Under the pieces are notes generated by a model, which was given only the letters and a program-made list of their open reading frames with translations, did no database searches and was not told the origin of the DNA. The position numbers and the translations under genes were made by a program. From contig MUGG01000179.1 in NCBI GenBank assembly GCA_002148405.1, forward strand, positions 1 to 64,000: a stretch of 64,000 bases of DNA, in the 5' to 3' direction. The DNA is from Alkalinema sp. CACIAM 70d (GTDB taxonomy: Bacteria; Cyanobacteriota; Cyanobacteriia; Leptolyngbyales; Leptolyngbyaceae). Shown here piece after piece: positions 1 through 9,241 of the stretch. Numbering within the stretch: position 1 is the first letter of the stretch; every line of letters starts with the position of its first letter.

Positions 1-10
1 AAAGAAGCCC

Positions 11-161
11 AAAAATTTAGAGCCACCCCGTTTGACATCACAAACAAGAGTGGCTCGGTCAGATGCTAAAATCCTCATCAAGCCTCCTTGCTGCTACCAC
101 AGCGCGGGGGAATAGCTACCCGGAGTTGTCTCACCAACAAAGGGTAGTGCCCTAAATTTTT
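11..161 (-). promoter_or_regulatory. Structured leader RNA, copy 1 (gene lies off the left edge)
   Basis: Read on the minus strand, this is a diverged copy of the leaders at 47017-47202 and 50081-50266. A 10-bp closing stem pairs 11-20 with 152-161. One helix pairs 20-26 with 50-56 and another pairs 116-121 with 142-147. The core between the helices keeps the pattern GGATTxTAxCAT seen in the other copies, along with a run of C residues and a GCTG/CAGC mini-hairpin. The closing stem differs in sequence from the other copies but still pairs. The sequence at 1-10 matches the start of the ribosome-site hairpin of the other copies, so a similar small gene is expected just beyond the window. The ligand, if any, is unknown. 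Confidence 0.65.
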
Positions 162-239
162 AGGATCCCAGCGACCCCATGCTTCATGCCAAACCGTCTC
201 ACGAAAGAAGGATGTCCATGGCGATCGCTATGACTGAAC

Positions 240-269
240 ACAGTACAAATAAACGCCCATACCTGTCAA
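240..269 (-). promoter_or_regulatory. Promoter of leader RNA copy 1
   Basis: On the minus strand TTGACA (264-269) is separated by 18 bases from TACTGT (240-245). The two other leader copies have a TTGACA box at an equivalent upstream place, which supports this as the promoter. Confidence 0.55.
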
Positions 270-356
270 TCCCACTTTACAAAACTGCTTAATTTGTATT
301 GTTGTGAATTAGTACTGTCAACCCAATACGGTAAGCATTTATGCAAGCAATTAAGC

Positions 357-397
357 AAAAACAGCGACGATCGCACTCAACACGATCGTCGCTGTTT
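357..397 (-). terminator. Intrinsic terminator downstream of gatC
   Basis: A perfect 13-bp stem pairs 361-373 with 383-395 around a 9-base loop. On the minus strand it is followed by a run of T. It lies about 60 bases after the gatC stop. Confidence 0.75.
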
Positions 398-454
398 CAT
401 AATTGACTTCTATTGCAACTGACTAACTATTCATCAATCGAATAAGCAATCGAA

Positions 455-748
455 TTAGTCACCCGTTACAATCTTCGGCACCTTAAAGAAATCATCTTCC
501 CGATCGGGCGCAGAACTCAGAATCGCCTCCCGGTTTTCGTAGGCCCGCTGCACATCCACCCGCGTCACATTACTCACATCGATCGCCCGAGTCGTCGGTG
601 GCACATCCGCCACATCCAACTCATTCAACTGCTCCACATAGTCCAAAATGCTCGTGAGCTGCCCCGCAAATTTTTCCTCTTCCTCCGGCGTCAGCGCCAA
701 CCGAGCCAACGTCGCCACCTTATGAACCTGTTCGCGATCGAGGGACAT
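455..748 (-). CDS. gatC: Asp/Glu-tRNA(Asn/Gln) amidotransferase subunit C
   Basis: 97 residues, the usual length of GatC. GatC is the small belt subunit of the GatCAB complex. That complex converts misacylated Glu-tRNA(Gln) and Asp-tRNA(Asn) to the correct amidated forms, which cyanobacteria need for Gln-tRNA. The start MSLDREQVHKVATLARLAL and the EEEEKFAGQLTSILDYVEQL helix are typical, as is the C-terminal DREDDFFKVPKIV. It reads in the same direction as ycf3 and lies 73 bases downstream of it, and it ends before a strong terminator, so the two may be co-transcribed. The catalytic GatA and GatB subunits are not in this window. Confidence 0.95.
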   Translation of the reverse strand: MSLDREQVHKVATLARLALTPEEEEKFAGQLTSILDYVEQLNELDVADVPPTTRAIDVSNVTRVDVQRAYENREAILSSAPDREDDFFKVPKIVTGD

Positions 749-821
749 ATCTCACCTTGCCTCCAGAAAACCGTCGTTTATTCTAGCTCAGAAATCGCCA
801 TCCCTAAAGAACAGACCGGAA

Positions 822-1343
822 TTAGAAATAGACATCGATCGTCGATCGGCCCGTCGTCTTCAACCAGTTCTGCGCTTCGATGTAATTGTTCGGCGCAAGC
901 AAAATCGCCCGCTTCCAATACTCCGCCGCCTTATCAAACAGCGCTTCCCCCTCCTCATCCAAGCCCTCTTCCTTGGCCTGCTCCCCTTGGTAATGGTAAA
1001 TCACCGCAATATTGTTCAACGCCTGGGGCATCCGAGGATTCAGTTCCAGCGCCTGGTGGTAATAGTCCAGCGCCTCTGCCTGATCACCCACACTCGCCTT
1101 GATCAAGCCAATGTTGTAGAGCACAAAGCTACGATCGTTACTATCTTCCTCCAGCTTCAGCGCCTCAAAATAGTTATCCAGCGCCTCTGCATATTCCCCA
1201 TCCGCCTGGGCAGACATCCCATCCCGATAGTAGGCAAACGCTTCCTTTTCCTTCTTGCTGGCAGGAAACACCTTGAGGATGATATCCGCCATCACGGTAA
1301 AGCTTTTATCAATGAAGTTGTCGTTGCGTTGGGATCTAGGCAT
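822..1343 (-). CDS. ycf3: Photosystem I assembly protein Ycf3
   Basis: 173 residues, the standard length. Ycf3 is a thylakoid-associated chaperone needed to assemble photosystem I; it contacts PsaA/PsaD-containing intermediates. Three TPR units are visible at about residues 35-68, 72-105 and 120-153. They carry the typical A-x-x-x-Y/F and N-x-A spacing, for example ALDNYFEALKLEEDSNDRS and ALDYYHQALELNPRMPQALN. The N-terminus MPRSQRNDNFIDKSF is characteristic of the family. It sits between the Nudix gene and gatC, all on the minus strand. PsaD, another photosystem I gene, is 39 kb away in this window. Confidence 0.96.
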   Translation of the reverse strand: MPRSQRNDNFIDKSFTVMADIILKVFPASKKEKEAFAYYRDGMSAQADGEYAEALDNYFEALKLEEDSNDRSFVLYNIGLIKASVGDQAEALDYYHQALELNPRMPQALNNIAVIYHYQGEQAKEEGLDEEGEALFDKAAEYWKRAILLAPNNYIEAQNWLKTTGRSTIDVYF

Positions 1344-1366
1344 GACTGTCTCGTTAAAGCAGCAAT

Positions 1367-1858
1367 TTATCTAGCTCCCATTGTAAGGGCTGGGGGTATC
1401 ACGGGTTGGGGGAATGCCGCAGGAAACGATCGCCGCAGCCAAGGCACCATTTCCTGCCCCCGAAACAATGTCCAATCCGCATCTCTCAACGGCACCCAGA
1501 AAAAATCAAAGGCGATCGGGCCTTTGCGCGCCCCCGAAAATTCCTCATAATGCCGCCACCGCCGGGGCGCAGGGGCCGTCAATTGCAAATGGAAGGCATG
1601 GTATTCCCGCATCCGTGCCTGTCCCACCTTCCAAAAACTGCCGAGATAATCCACAACCTGAACCGCCTTCAACCCCGTTTCTTCATACACCTCCCGCAAC
1701 AGGGCATCGACGATCGCCTCTCCCGACTCGATCGATCCTCCGGGAACCTGAATCCCAAAGTAAGGATAATCCTCCTGCCGAAACACTAACAGTTCTTCTT
1801 GGTGGGTGATGTAGGCCAGAACTTTGCGTTTCACCGATGGGGCAGGGGAAAAATTCAT
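1367..1858 (-). CDS. Nudix hydrolase
   Basis: 163 residues. The Nudix box occupies about residues 40-64: GGSIESGEAIVDALLREVY followed by EETGL, which matches G-x5-E-x7-REUxEExGU including the metal-binding glutamates. Nudix enzymes hydrolyse nucleoside diphosphates linked to another group, and the substrate cannot be read from this sequence. The FGIQVPGG approach to the box is typical. The C-terminal proline-rich tail is likely disordered. It lies 23 bases upstream of ycf3 on the same strand, so co-transcription is possible. No strong Shine-Dalgarno sequence precedes the ATG. Confidence 0.88.
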   Translation of the reverse strand: MNFSPAPSVKRKVLAYITHQEELLVFRQEDYPYFGIQVPGGSIESGEAIVDALLREVYEETGLKAVQVVDYLGSFWKVGQARMREYHAFHLQLTAPAPRRWRHYEEFSGARKGPIAFDFFWVPLRDADWTLFRGQEMVPWLRRSFPAAFPQPVIPPALTMGAR

Positions 1859-2056
1859 AGCAGCAGTGGGATGAACGATCGAGCCACCATGCTAACGAAG
1901 TTTCCCTAACTCGGCATGGGGTAAAACACCGTTTCCTGTGAATTCTGCCATTGCCAAAAAATTGCAATTGATCATTCCACCCCCCTGACCGGAATTTTCA
2001 TCCCCGATCGCCCAAATTCCTTTTAAAATGAAAGAAATATTACAAAATGTAACGAT

Positions 2057-3565
2057 ATGATAAGTCCCGCAAAATCCATTGCAGTCATCGGAGCCGGAAT
2101 CGGAGGCTTAACCGCCGGTGCATTGCTGGCAAAACGGGGCTATCAGGTCAAAATTTTCGATCAGGCGATCGTGCCTGGGGGCTGTGCATCCACCTTCCAG
2201 CGGCGGGGTTTCACCTTTGATGTCGGAGCCACCCAAGTCGCTGGACTGGAACCGGGGGGCATTCACCATCGCATCTTCACGGAACTCGGCATCGATCTCC
2301 CCGCCGCCACCCTCTGCGATCCAGCCTGTGTCGTCTGGCTACCAGGCGAGGCAGAACCAATCCAAATGTGGCGCGATCGGGCGCAATGGCAAGCCGAACG
2401 CCAACGGCAATTTCCCGGCAGCGAACCCTTCTGGCAATTGTTCAACACCTTATTTGAAGCCAGTTGGAAGTTCCAAGGCCGTGATCCAGTTCTGCCCCCG
2501 CGCAACCTGTGGGATCTGGGCCAACTCCTGCAAGCCCTCCGCCCCGATACCTTAATCACCGCCCCCTTTGCCCTGTCCACCGTGGGCGATGCGCTGCGAT
2601 GGTTCGGCCTGTATGACGATCGGCGCTTGCGCACCTTCCTTGATGTCCAACTCAAGCTCTATTCCCAGGTCAACGCCGACGAAACCGCCCTTCTCTACGC
2701 CGCCACCGCCCTCGCTGTCTCTCAGGAACCCTATGGACTCTGGCATTTGCAGGGCAGTTTACAAGTCCTCAGCGATCGCCTCACCACCGCCCTGGAAACC
2801 CACGGGGGCAGTCTGCACCTGCGCCACACCGTCGAAGCCATCCACACCAACGGCACCCAGGCCACCGGCATCACCGTCCGCAATCAAAAAACTGGGGAAA
2901 CTTGGATCGAATCCGCCGACCACATTGTGGCCAACGTGACGGTGCAGGATGCCGTGCGACTGCTGGGCGATCGGGCCCCGGCGGGCTACCGTCAGCGGGT
3001 CAACCAACTCACCGATCCTTCAGGAGCCTTTGTGGTCTACCTGGGCGTAGATCAAGCGGCCATTCCCAAGGGCTGCCCACCTCATTTGCAGTTCCTGTAC
3101 GACTACGATGGCCCGATCGGAGAAAATAACTCCCTCTTTGTCTCCGTCAGCAAACCGGGGGATGGCCGTGCGCCGGAGGGCAAAGCTACGCTGATCGCTT
3201 CATCCTTTGTCGACGCCAGCCCTTGGTGGGCCTTGAAAGATCAACCCGAAGCCTACCAAGCCCGCAAACAGGCTTATACCGACACCGCGATCGCCCGACT
3301 GGCCCAGCATTTTGACCTAGAAGGCACGATCGTCTATCAAGAAGCCGCGACACCTCTGACCTTTTGGCGCTACACCGCTCGGCAGAAGGGTTTCGTCGGT
3401 GGCGTGGGGATGCGGCTGTCCACCTTTGGCCCCTTTGGCTTTGCCAATCGCACCCCTGTCCCGCACCTCTGGCTTGTAGGTGACTCCACCCATCCCGGCG
3501 AAGGCACCGCAGGCGTCAGTTATTCTGCCCTAACGGTGGCACGGCAAATTGCATCTGCCACTTGA
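2057..3565 (+). CDS. crtD: Carotenoid C-3',4' desaturase / phytoene desaturase family
   Basis: 502 residues. The FAD dinucleotide-binding fold opens the protein: IAVIGAGIGGLTAGALLAKRG at about residues 8-28, then an acidic residue and PGGCAST. The C-terminal family signature is at about 450-500, with GFVGGVGMR, HLWLVGDSTHPGEGTAGVSY. The family contains CrtI, CrtO, CrtH and CrtD. The overall pattern best fits cyanobacterial CrtD, which introduces a double bond at C-3',4' during myxoxanthophyll synthesis, although CrtH-like carotene isomerase is a close alternative. The start ATG has no clear Shine-Dalgarno site. Just upstream, TTACAaaaTGTAA (2040-2052) is a short inverted repeat that could be an operator. 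Confidence 0.82.
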   Translation: MISPAKSIAVIGAGIGGLTAGALLAKRGYQVKIFDQAIVPGGCASTFQRRGFTFDVGATQVAGLEPGGIHHRIFTELGIDLPAATLCDPACVVWLPGEAEPIQMWRDRAQWQAERQRQFPGSEPFWQLFNTLFEASWKFQGRDPVLPPRNLWDLGQLLQALRPDTLITAPFALSTVGDALRWFGLYDDRRLRTFLDVQLKLYSQVNADETALLYAATALAVSQEPYGLWHLQGSLQVLSDRLTTALETHGGSLHLRHTVEAIHTNGTQATGITVRNQKTGETWIESADHIVANVTVQDAVRLLGDRAPAGYRQRVNQLTDPSGAFVVYLGVDQAAIPKGCPPHLQFLYDYDGPIGENNSLFVSVSKPGDGRAPEGKATLIASSFVDASPWWALKDQPEAYQARKQAYTDTAIARLAQHFDLEGTIVYQEAATPLTFWRYTARQKGFVGGVGMRLSTFGPFGFANRTPVPHLWLVGDSTHPGEGTAGVSYSALTVARQIASAT

Positions 3566-3572
3566 GTTGCAG

Positions 3573-3767
3573 TTATAGCGATGGCCAACAAGCTTAGGAT
3601 CGTGATATCAAATTGATTCCTTGATGCCATAGATTTGATCCTGACTTATTAAGGGGGGAATTCGGTCAAATTCTCTCAAAGTCCCCCCTGTTAAGGGAGA
3701 TTTAGGGGGATCGAACGATTTGCAAGCACAAATAGGCTTGTCCTAACGATTTTGGCTACCGCTATAA
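3573..3767. repeat. MITE-like dispersed repeat, copy A
   Basis: 195 bases bounded by imperfect terminal inverted repeats. The left end reads TTATAGCGATGGCCAACAAG, and the right end read on the other strand starts TTATAGCGGTAGCCAAAATC; both arms continue into TTAGGA. The interior holds GGGGGA/TCCCCC-rich inverted segments around GATTTAGGGGGATCGA and no ORF. A full-length relative is at 42152-42392, and a half copy in the opposite orientation is at 53840-53911. It has no coding capacity, so any movement would rely on a transposase in trans. Confidence 0.7.
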
Positions 3768-4229
3768 CAGCCAAGGATCAGGAAGGCTCTTTAAGCTCTT
3801 CATAGCAAAAAAAGTAAAAAAGTACTATCCACAAACGGTTACTTATGTAACAGAATTTTTCTAAAACTGTACAGTAGTTTACATTTTTTGCTGATTTGCG
3901 AAATATTGATCCGCTAAGTAGCGGTTCTTTTATGTGGTTGTTCTAACTCAGATGGGGGAGTAGGGCATGCTGCACGGAAGACCAATGTTAGGGATCTATC
4001 ACGGTGCAAGGTGCGGTAACCACTCTAGGCGTTTATTCCATGACGACTTGGTTGATTGAACCTAGAGTAATTTGATTTCGTAAACCCTGCGGCTGACTCA
4101 ATCGGAAAGAAACATTGCAGTTGGGATTGTTCTGCTCATTATTAGGGATGCAGAAACTTCGATCGAGCAACAGTAGACAACCTTGAGATTCACTGATGGA
4201 TTCACTAACGAACGGTTCCTGTTCTGTGA
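3768..4229. other. Gene-free region upstream of the 4230 gene
   Basis: I see no credible gene here. It contains GTTACttatGTAAC (3838-3851), a short CCGCTaagTAGCGG hairpin followed by TTCTTTT (3911-3931, possibly a weak terminator), and a spaced inverted repeat ACTCTAGG/CCTAGAGT near 4023-4068. Confidence 0.4.
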
Positions 4230-5072
4230 ATGGTGTTTTCTGTTAATGGTATTTCCATAGGTGAGTCAGTGTGTTCTATGCAAACTTGGTCTTCGTCAGA
4301 GCAGCCTTCCGATCTGGTTTTCCCTGTATCCCTTCCCTTGCGGGCCAATGGTTTTCGATCGTCTTCCGATCTCACCACCCTATCTGCCGTCGCTCAATAT
4401 CAAGTCCGAAAGATTTTACGCAAATTCATTAATCATCATCTCGAGACTGTACAGGATACCTCCCCCAATCTCCACAACTTAGAGGCCATTGACCTCAATG
4501 TCTTATTACTGTGTCTCTATCCCAATGCTCGTCAGCGCTATCAATCGGTGCAACGGTTGGAAGTGTTAACGCTTGCCCATAGTCATATTCTGCAAGGTCG
4601 ATCGATGAGTATGAGTTTGGAGGAAGTTGAATCTGGGGTCTTAAGCATTCTGGAACTACCGCGCCATCCCGTAACCCAAACGGTGCCGCCCCTCTTGACG
4701 GAAGCATTGACGACTCGGTTTAAATTTTTTCACCACCAAGGGGTTCAAGAAGGACTCCGCTATCAAGACGATCTCTACGGTTTGATTTACAACATCGAAG
4801 ACCATTACAAACGCTACGCCTATCCCATTCTGTGTGGCCTGGTCAGTCGGCAAATTGCAGCGCTCCTCACTATTTCTAGCCAACGCTGGGGACTGTGGGT
4901 TGAGATGAGGTCGCCAATTTATCAGGTGTTAAGTGATTTTCAGTTTGAGGAGTTTTATAACATTCAACACTGTTTGGCTTGTATTAGTGAGGGCCAGGGG
5001 CAACAAGCTCCGACCCATCTCTCTACAGCGATCGCAACTCCCACGCCAACCATTTCCTCGATGAACATTTAG
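4230..5072 (+). CDS. Unrecognised protein
   Basis: 280 residues, and I do not recognise the family. The body (about residues 45-255) looks like a compact, largely helical soluble domain rich in Leu, Tyr, His and Gln. It has no signal peptide and no membrane segment. The first 45 residues and the last 20 (Thr/Pro-rich) look disordered. An internal ATG at 4278 is an alternative start. No clear Shine-Dalgarno sequence supports either start. The gene stands alone after a long leader of about 460 bases and is convergent with the large gene that ends at 5133. Codon use looks like that of its neighbours. Confidence 0.7.
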   Translation: MVFSVNGISIGESVCSMQTWSSSEQPSDLVFPVSLPLRANGFRSSSDLTTLSAVAQYQVRKILRKFINHHLETVQDTSPNLHNLEAIDLNVLLLCLYPNARQRYQSVQRLEVLTLAHSHILQGRSMSMSLEEVESGVLSILELPRHPVTQTVPPLLTEALTTRFKFFHHQGVQEGLRYQDDLYGLIYNIEDHYKRYAYPILCGLVSRQIAALLTISSQRWGLWVEMRSPIYQVLSDFQFEEFYNIQHCLACISEGQGQQAPTHLSTAIATPTPTISSMNI

Positions 5073-5132
5073 CCCTGCGATCGGTCTTTCCTGCTGAGAG
5101 CATTGATGGGGGTAATGGAACGGTTTGAGGCA

Positions 5133-7220
5133 CTATTGCCCGATTAACCTGCGCCATTGACTAATTTGCGATTGAGCTTGGCCGTAGGCAACCGTGCCAG
5201 ATGGAACTTTTTGTGCCGTTGCGATCGCCCCTGGAAAATCGCCGGAACTGGCTTGACCCAGGGCAATGTCTAAAATTTGTTGACTCCATTGATCGACGGC
5301 TTGGGATGCCTGCGATCGTAAAGGACTGGAACCGGGTACCTGACGGGCAAGGCCAATGGCTTCCACCAAGGCATCGGGAGTTCCCCCGCTGGCACGCTCC
5401 ACCGCTCTGGGTAGAATTTGCTCGGCTTGGGCACGGCTGCGGAATTTTTCAATTTTGGCTTGGGCGGTGTCGTAGGCAGAGGTACCCGGTGGAATTTGCT
5501 CCAATTGCGCGATCGCCGATTCCAAATCCCCGGATTCTGCCAAGCTATCTGCGTTGTCGATCGTGGGCTGGTATTGAGTCCGAACAATTTGATCGCTCCA
5601 GCGCCGAATTTTTTCCTGAGCTTGTTGATACAGAGATCGTCCTGACTGAATCTGCTGAGCCTGGGCGATCGCGGCTTGTAACGAAGCCACATCCCCCGCT
5701 GCGGCCAATTGATCGGCCTGATCCAATATCGGTCGATCTGCCGCTGCCTGGGTTTGACTGGTCACTTCATCAATTAACTTCCGAGCATCCCCATAACGCG
5801 CACTGGAAGCATCAATTTGTGAGGCTTCTGCGATCGCCTGTTGGACTTCGCTGGGATTACCACTCTTGGCCAATTGGCGGGCACGATTCAGTTGTCCTAG
5901 GGCAGTCAGTTCCGCTTGCCAACGGCTGGCTAATCGCTGAGCCCGATCGTACAGGGGACGACCGGCACCAATGCGCTGCACCTGGGCGATCGCATCTTCC
6001 AAATCCACTTCCAAGCCTTTGGCTGCCCGCGATTGTGCGCCGACTAACACCACAAAATCATCCACATCCTGCTTCAGCTTCAGTTGGTCAGGAATGCGGT
6101 TGGCAATGCGCAGGGCTTCATCAAAGTTACGCCGTTCCGCTGCATATTCCGCCAGTTCCATCAAGCGTTTACCCAAGCGGGGCAGCATGTCCTGGGCGTC
6201 TTGATAGACATAGCTCTTGTCGTTAATGCTGGCCACGTTTTCCACGGCTTTGATCAGGTCATCGGCAGTGCCCCGATCGATCGCCCGTTGTGCTTGTCCC
6301 AATTTGGTAATATCGTCCCGCGTTGTGGCAATGAGCTGGGTAATTTCTGGATATTTCTTCGTTTGCCAATATTCATTTTCAAGCCCTAGAAGTTTTGTGG
6401 CTTCCAGAGAGGCTTGTCGCCAATTTTGTTTGCGCAAGAGGTCTTCAACTTTCTGGGCGATCGCTTCCGCCTCTGACCAAATTTTTTCCCAGGTTTTGAC
6501 CCGTTCTTCCACCAGTTTGTAGGCCGAGGAATCCTGAGGAACCTTGCGGGCTGCGTTAACCGCTTCCTGGATATTGCCTTCTTGGAAACTCTTTTCCGCG
6601 AGATTGAGCAAATCCGTTGCCCATTGTTCCATCAACCGACTGGCTTCGGGATAGAGCGGGTGATCCTTGGGTAACGACTTGACCAATTCGATCGCTTCTA
6701 GGAGATCCTTAACGGTTTCCTTTCCGGCAGCAATCTGGGCACAGTGGAGCCGCAACGAAGCCGGAGCTAAAGGCCAGAAGACTGAAGGACAGTTGGGAAC
6801 TGCTGGCAATTTGAACAGAAACGCTAGGGACAGCACGGTTAACCCACCGCTGAGCAGTAATCCCACGATCGTGATGAACCGCCAATCCAGTAAACGCCGT
6901 TGCAAATTGGCCCAAAAGACTGTCTTGGCGCTATCGGACTTAGCACTATCAGAAGGCTGGTTCCGATCGGCGGATGGGGGACGACCGGAACGCCGTTTGA
7001 CGGGACGATCGTCCTGGTTGGATAGCTCCGATCGCGATTGTTGTGGAGCGATCGCGGTTCTAGGAGGCGCTAACTCAGGCGCTGCCGCTGCTTCTGGCGC
7101 AGAGAAATTCCTCGATCGGGCGGGAGTCCCCTTGCCTTGGGACGGTTGACGCAGCCGATTGGCGGCATCCTCCGGACGATCTGGACGATTTGGAATTCCC
7201 TGTTTTCTCGTCATAGTCAA
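5133..7220 (-). CDS. Single-pass membrane protein with repeated helical modules
   Basis: 695 residues. Residues 1-110 are Pro/Arg/Ser-rich and likely cytoplasmic and disordered. One membrane segment (FITIVGLLLSGGLTVLSLAF) lies at about 114-136. The remainder would then be periplasmic or lumenal. It consists of about eleven repeats of about 45-50 residues with a recurring pattern: a helix, then IP or VP, then YxxAQxxIxxW (for example SAYDTAQAKIEKFRS and VAYGQAQSQISQWRR). Similar cyanobacterial proteins are often labelled chromosome segregation ATPase, but no Walker motif is present, so that label is not supported. The repeats resemble TPR-like solenoids, and a scaffolding role is only an inference. 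Confidence 0.8.
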   Translation of the reverse strand: MTMTRKQGIPNRPDRPEDAANRLRQPSQGKGTPARSRNFSAPEAAAAPELAPPRTAIAPQQSRSELSNQDDRPVKRRSGRPPSADRNQPSDSAKSDSAKTVFWANLQRRLLDWRFITIVGLLLSGGLTVLSLAFLFKLPAVPNCPSVFWPLAPASLRLHCAQIAAGKETVKDLLEAIELVKSLPKDHPLYPEASRLMEQWATDLLNLAEKSFQEGNIQEAVNAARKVPQDSSAYKLVEERVKTWEKIWSEAEAIAQKVEDLLRKQNWRQASLEATKLLGLENEYWQTKKYPEITQLIATTRDDITKLGQAQRAIDRGTADDLIKAVENVASINDKSYVYQDAQDMLPRLGKRLMELAEYAAERRNFDEALRIANRIPDQLKLKQDVDDFVVLVGAQSRAAKGLEVDLEDAIAQVQRIGAGRPLYDRAQRLASRWQAELTALGQLNRARQLAKSGNPSEVQQAIAEASQIDASSARYGDARKLIDEVTSQTQAAADRPILDQADQLAAAGDVASLQAAIAQAQQIQSGRSLYQQAQEKIRRWSDQIVRTQYQPTIDNADSLAESGDLESAIAQLEQIPPGTSAYDTAQAKIEKFRSRAQAEQILPRAVERASGGTPDALVEAIGLARQVPGSSPLRSQASQAVDQWSQQILDIALGQASSGDFPGAIATAQKVPSGTVAYGQAQSQISQWRRLIGQ

Positions 7221-7395
7221 CTCAGAAACAGCAGTTGCGTTCTACCATCACGCCAGGGACAGCAGAATTTTGATGACATCCTAACCCCCAATGTTGAAAA
7301 AACCAAATTTTTTCTGAGTCACGATCGTCACGTGCGGAGCTCTCGAAAAAATTATGCTAGGTTGAACCTGTCCCTTCGATCGGACTCTTGGGGTT

Positions 7396-8118
7396 ATGGT
7401 GAACCTTCAACCGTCTGCCCAAACCGAAGTCACGGTTCCGAGTGAAAATTTACGGGAAGTCGTTTACCCGGACAGCGACGGCCAGCCCATGGCGGATAAT
7501 ACGAAGCAGTTTGAGTGGATCGTTTTAATCAAGAAAAATCTGGATCTACTCTTTGTTAACGAGCCGAATGTCTTTGTTGCTGGAGATTTGCTGTGGTATC
7601 CGGTAGAGGGTAACCCGAAAATTCGTATTGCACCGGATGCCTTGGTGGTTGTCGGTCGGCCTAAAGGAGAACGAGGTTCCTACCAGCAGTGGCAAGAGGA
7701 TAATATTCCGCCTCAAGTGGTGTTTGAAATCCTGTCTCCTGGCAATACTTCCCTGGAAATGGAGCGTAAGTTGTTATTCTATGAACGCTATGGCGTGGAA
7801 GAATACTATCTCTACGATCCAGATCACAATATGTGCCGAGGTTGGCTTAGGGTCGATGGCTATTTCGACGAAATTATTACGATCGATCAATGGATCAGCC
7901 CTCGGTTAGGCATTCGCTTTGACCTAACACAGGATGTCCTACAGCTTTATCGTCCTGATGGGGTTGTTTTCCAGAGCTATACCGAAATTGCTCAGCAGCT
8001 TGAACAGGAACGCCAAGCCAAAGAACAAGCTCTGCAAAAATTAGCAGAAATTGAAGCAAGAGCTGGTCGTCTGGCCGATCGATTACGAGAATTAGGAATT
8101 GACCCCCATCAGATCTAG
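7396..8118 (+). CDS. Uma2 family (DUF820) endonuclease-like protein
   Basis: 240 residues. The PD-(D/E)xK nuclease fold of the Uma2 family is seen as RIAPDALVVVG (about residues 74-84) followed by PQVVFEILSPGNTSLEMERKL (about 108-128). D and E-x-L supply the putative metal site. The C-terminal third is a charged coiled coil ending in RLADRLRELGIDP, which is the usual tail in cyanobacteria. These genes are expanded in cyanobacterial genomes and their role is unproven. A second member is at 44106-44849. It is divergent from the membrane protein at 5133-7220. Confidence 0.85.
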   Translation: MVNLQPSAQTEVTVPSENLREVVYPDSDGQPMADNTKQFEWIVLIKKNLDLLFVNEPNVFVAGDLLWYPVEGNPKIRIAPDALVVVGRPKGERGSYQQWQEDNIPPQVVFEILSPGNTSLEMERKLLFYERYGVEEYYLYDPDHNMCRGWLRVDGYFDEIITIDQWISPRLGIRFDLTQDVLQLYRPDGVVFQSYTEIAQQLEQERQAKEQALQKLAEIEARAGRLADRLRELGIDPHQI

Positions 8119-8244
8119 TCGCTTGCTTGCGGAGCGAATCTCTTGAGCAGGTTGCCAAAGATGAGTCTCGCTAAAACAGTGTCCCCTTTGCCGATATGAT
8201 GGTTAATCGGTTTGAGCGGGAGACATTTCAAGGGAGATAGCGCT

Positions 8245-8991
8245 ATGGCACAGAACTTGCAAGGTAAAGTCGCGATCGTCACCGGAGCATCGCGGGGTAT
8301 TGGACGCTCCACCGCATTGGCCCTCGCCTCGGAAGGAGCCTCGGTGGTAGTCAACTATGCAAGTTCCAGTGGGGCTGCCGATGCAGTGGTGGCCGAAATT
8401 GAGCAAGCGGGAGGAACCGCGATCGCCCTCAAAGCCGATGTCTCCAAGGCGGAAGAAGTCGATCAAATGGTTGAAGCGACGATGGCCAAGTTTGGCCGCA
8501 TTGATGTCCTAGTCAACAATGCAGGCATTACCCGTGATACGTTGCTGCTGCGAATGAAGCCAGAAGATTGGCAAGCGGTCATCGATTTGAACCTGACGGG
8601 CGTTTTCCTCTGCACCCGAGCGGTTAGCAAAATCATGCTGAAGCAAAAATCCGGACGCATTGTAAATATCACTTCCGTCGCAGGCCAAATGGGCAATCCC
8701 GGTCAAGCCAACTATAGTGCTGCTAAAGCTGGGGTGATTGGTTTTACCAGAACCGTGGCACGGGAACTGGCCCCCCGAGGCATCACAGTCAATGCAGTGG
8801 CTCCTGGATTTATCGCCACGGATATGACCAGTGATTTAAACGCTGAACCGATTTTACAAATGATTCCGCTCAACCGTTATGGCCAGCCGGAAGAAGTGGC
8901 GGGGATGATTCAATTTTTGGCAGCATCTCCAGCTGCCGCCTATGTAACAGGACAAGTCTTTAATGTGGATGGTGGCATGGTAATGGCCTAG
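8245..8991 (+). CDS. fabG: 3-oxoacyl-[ACP] reductase FabG
   Basis: 248 residues, the usual length. This short-chain dehydrogenase reduces 3-oxoacyl-ACP with NADPH in type II fatty-acid elongation. The cofactor motif TGASRGIG is near residues 13-20, NNAG near 91-94, the catalytic Ser in NITSVAGQMGN near 142, and YSAAK (YxxxK) near 157-161. The C-terminal YVTGQVFNVDGGM is typical. The ATG at 8245 is preceded by AAGGGAG eight bases upstream, and it gives the standard MAQNLQGKVAIVTG start. An in-frame TTG at 8212 would add 11 residues but lacks support. Confidence 0.95.
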   Translation: MAQNLQGKVAIVTGASRGIGRSTALALASEGASVVVNYASSSGAADAVVAEIEQAGGTAIALKADVSKAEEVDQMVEATMAKFGRIDVLVNNAGITRDTLLLRMKPEDWQAVIDLNLTGVFLCTRAVSKIMLKQKSGRIVNITSVAGQMGNPGQANYSAAKAGVIGFTRTVARELAPRGITVNAVAPGFIATDMTSDLNAEPILQMIPLNRYGQPEEVAGMIQFLAASPAAAYVTGQVFNVDGGMVMA

Positions 8992-9241
8992 GGAAAGTTA
9001 GCCCAAGAGTCAGTACAAGAGATCTGCTTAATTAAGTACAAAAAGACTATTCTGTAGACTCTATGGACAACACCTAGATTTTCCAAAGGCTGATGGCATA
9101 AGGGTTTTCTATTACCTTCTGCTGAATTTTTTGAAGGTTACAGGCTTCAATTAGAGGGCTAAGAGCCGATAGGATTTGGGGTATTCGCTGAGGACGTTGA
9201 ATCCTCGTTGATCTGATCCCTGACGTTCGGAGGAAGCCCCT

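Noticed and set aside
11..161. Assignment of the leader RNA to cobalamin, TPP, SAM or glutamine riboswitches
   Set aside because: None of the conserved boxes of those classes that I know is present on either strand.
5133..7220. Annotation as a chromosome segregation ATPase
   Set aside because: No Walker A or B motif is present; the repeats are helical modules behind one membrane segment.
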